A program made the translations under genes and the position numbers. Positions 20,583-20,650 of a stretch of DNA of 20,650 nt are shown in pieces. The stretch's first letter is position 1. Every line of letters starts with the position of its first letter. The notes under the pieces are model-generated. The model saw only the letters and a program-made list of their open reading frames with translations, made no database searches and had not been told where the DNA came from. This DNA is from an uncultured Clostridia bacterium. Its GTDB lineage: Bacteria; Bacillota; Clostridia; Christensenellales; Aristaeellaceae. The stretch spans positions 1-20,650 of the forward strand of contig CAKUOX010000037.1 in NCBI GenBank assembly GCA_934670175.1. Direction: 5' to 3'.

Positions 20583-20650
20583 CTGTCTGTCGAAAAACCC
20601 CGGGAGAGCTCGAGAGGGTCGAAGCCCTCTCGAGTTTCCAGTCGTGCCCG
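20583..20650 (+). repeat. Interspersed hairpin-rich element, copy 3 (cut by window end)
   Basis: CTGTCTGTCGAAAAACCCC starts immediately after the rpiB hairpin. The following bases match copy 2 nearly base for base, including CGGGAGAGCTCGAGAGGG, GAAGCCCTCTCGA and CGTGCCC. Its first hairpin is CTCGAGAGGG/CCCTCTCGAG (20609-20634). The innermost pair of copy 2 (C-G) becomes T-G here, so pairing is largely retained. The element continues past the window. Confidence 0.8.

Overview
The window looks like a chromosomal segment of a spore-forming, GC-rich member of the Clostridia/Firmicutes. The evidence is a germination protease (gpr) divergent from rpsT, a cdaA-cdaR c-di-AMP locus, a VanW-family protein, strong Shine-Dalgarno sites (GGAGG type), several TTG/GTG starts, and sigma-A-like TTGACA/TATAAT promoters. 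No tRNA, rRNA, CRISPR array, transposase or phage gene was seen. Most of the content is housekeeping, tightly packed in short operons. The unusual content lies in the intergenic regions and in a few gene architectures.

Layout. 1-2338: the 3' end of a branched-chain amino acid ABC transporter operon (livG partial, livF) followed by an aldo/keto reductase. 2388-7162: a promoter embedded in a terminator-like hairpin drives a five-gene, mostly overlapping operon: cdaA, cdaR, a basic-tailed membrane protein, an SGNH hydrolase and an iron-dependent alcohol dehydrogenase. glmM, the usual third gene of cdaA-cdaR operons, is absent. 7169-8230: an interspersed repeat, then gpr on the minus strand. 8303-10298: rpsT with promoter and terminator, a candidate structured RNA (6S-like) and rarA. 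10365-12077: a VanW/G5-like envelope protein. 12082-12399: a strongly promoted 73-residue membrane protein. 12400-12770: a hairpin-rich repeat element. 12771-13931: two tandem uracil-DNA-glycosylase-superfamily genes, one with the Fe-S cysteines and one without any cysteine. 13990-17607: an operon of a double zinc-ribbon protein, a metallophosphoesterase, a diacylglycerol/lipid kinase and a QueH-BirA fusion. 17604-19919 (minus): a NitT/TauT-type ABC importer (ATPase, permease, lipoprotein). 20020-20542: rpiB, divergent from the importer. 20583-20650: a third repeat copy cut by the window end.

Main points for follow-up. (1) A family of hairpin-rich intergenic elements occurs three times (7169-7278 minus, 12443-12695 plus, 20583-20650 plus). 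Each copy lies immediately 3' of a gene, in the same orientation as that gene, and right after a hairpin followed by TGTCTGTC. (2) A single reading frame joins the tRNA-modification enzyme QueH to the biotin ligase BirA. (3) A 181-nt region upstream of rarA has a long-range closing helix and two mutually exclusive pairings; it may be 6S RNA. (4) A cysteine-less UDG paralogue sits next to a canonical Fe-S one. Functional assignments rest on motifs I could read; no database search was done.
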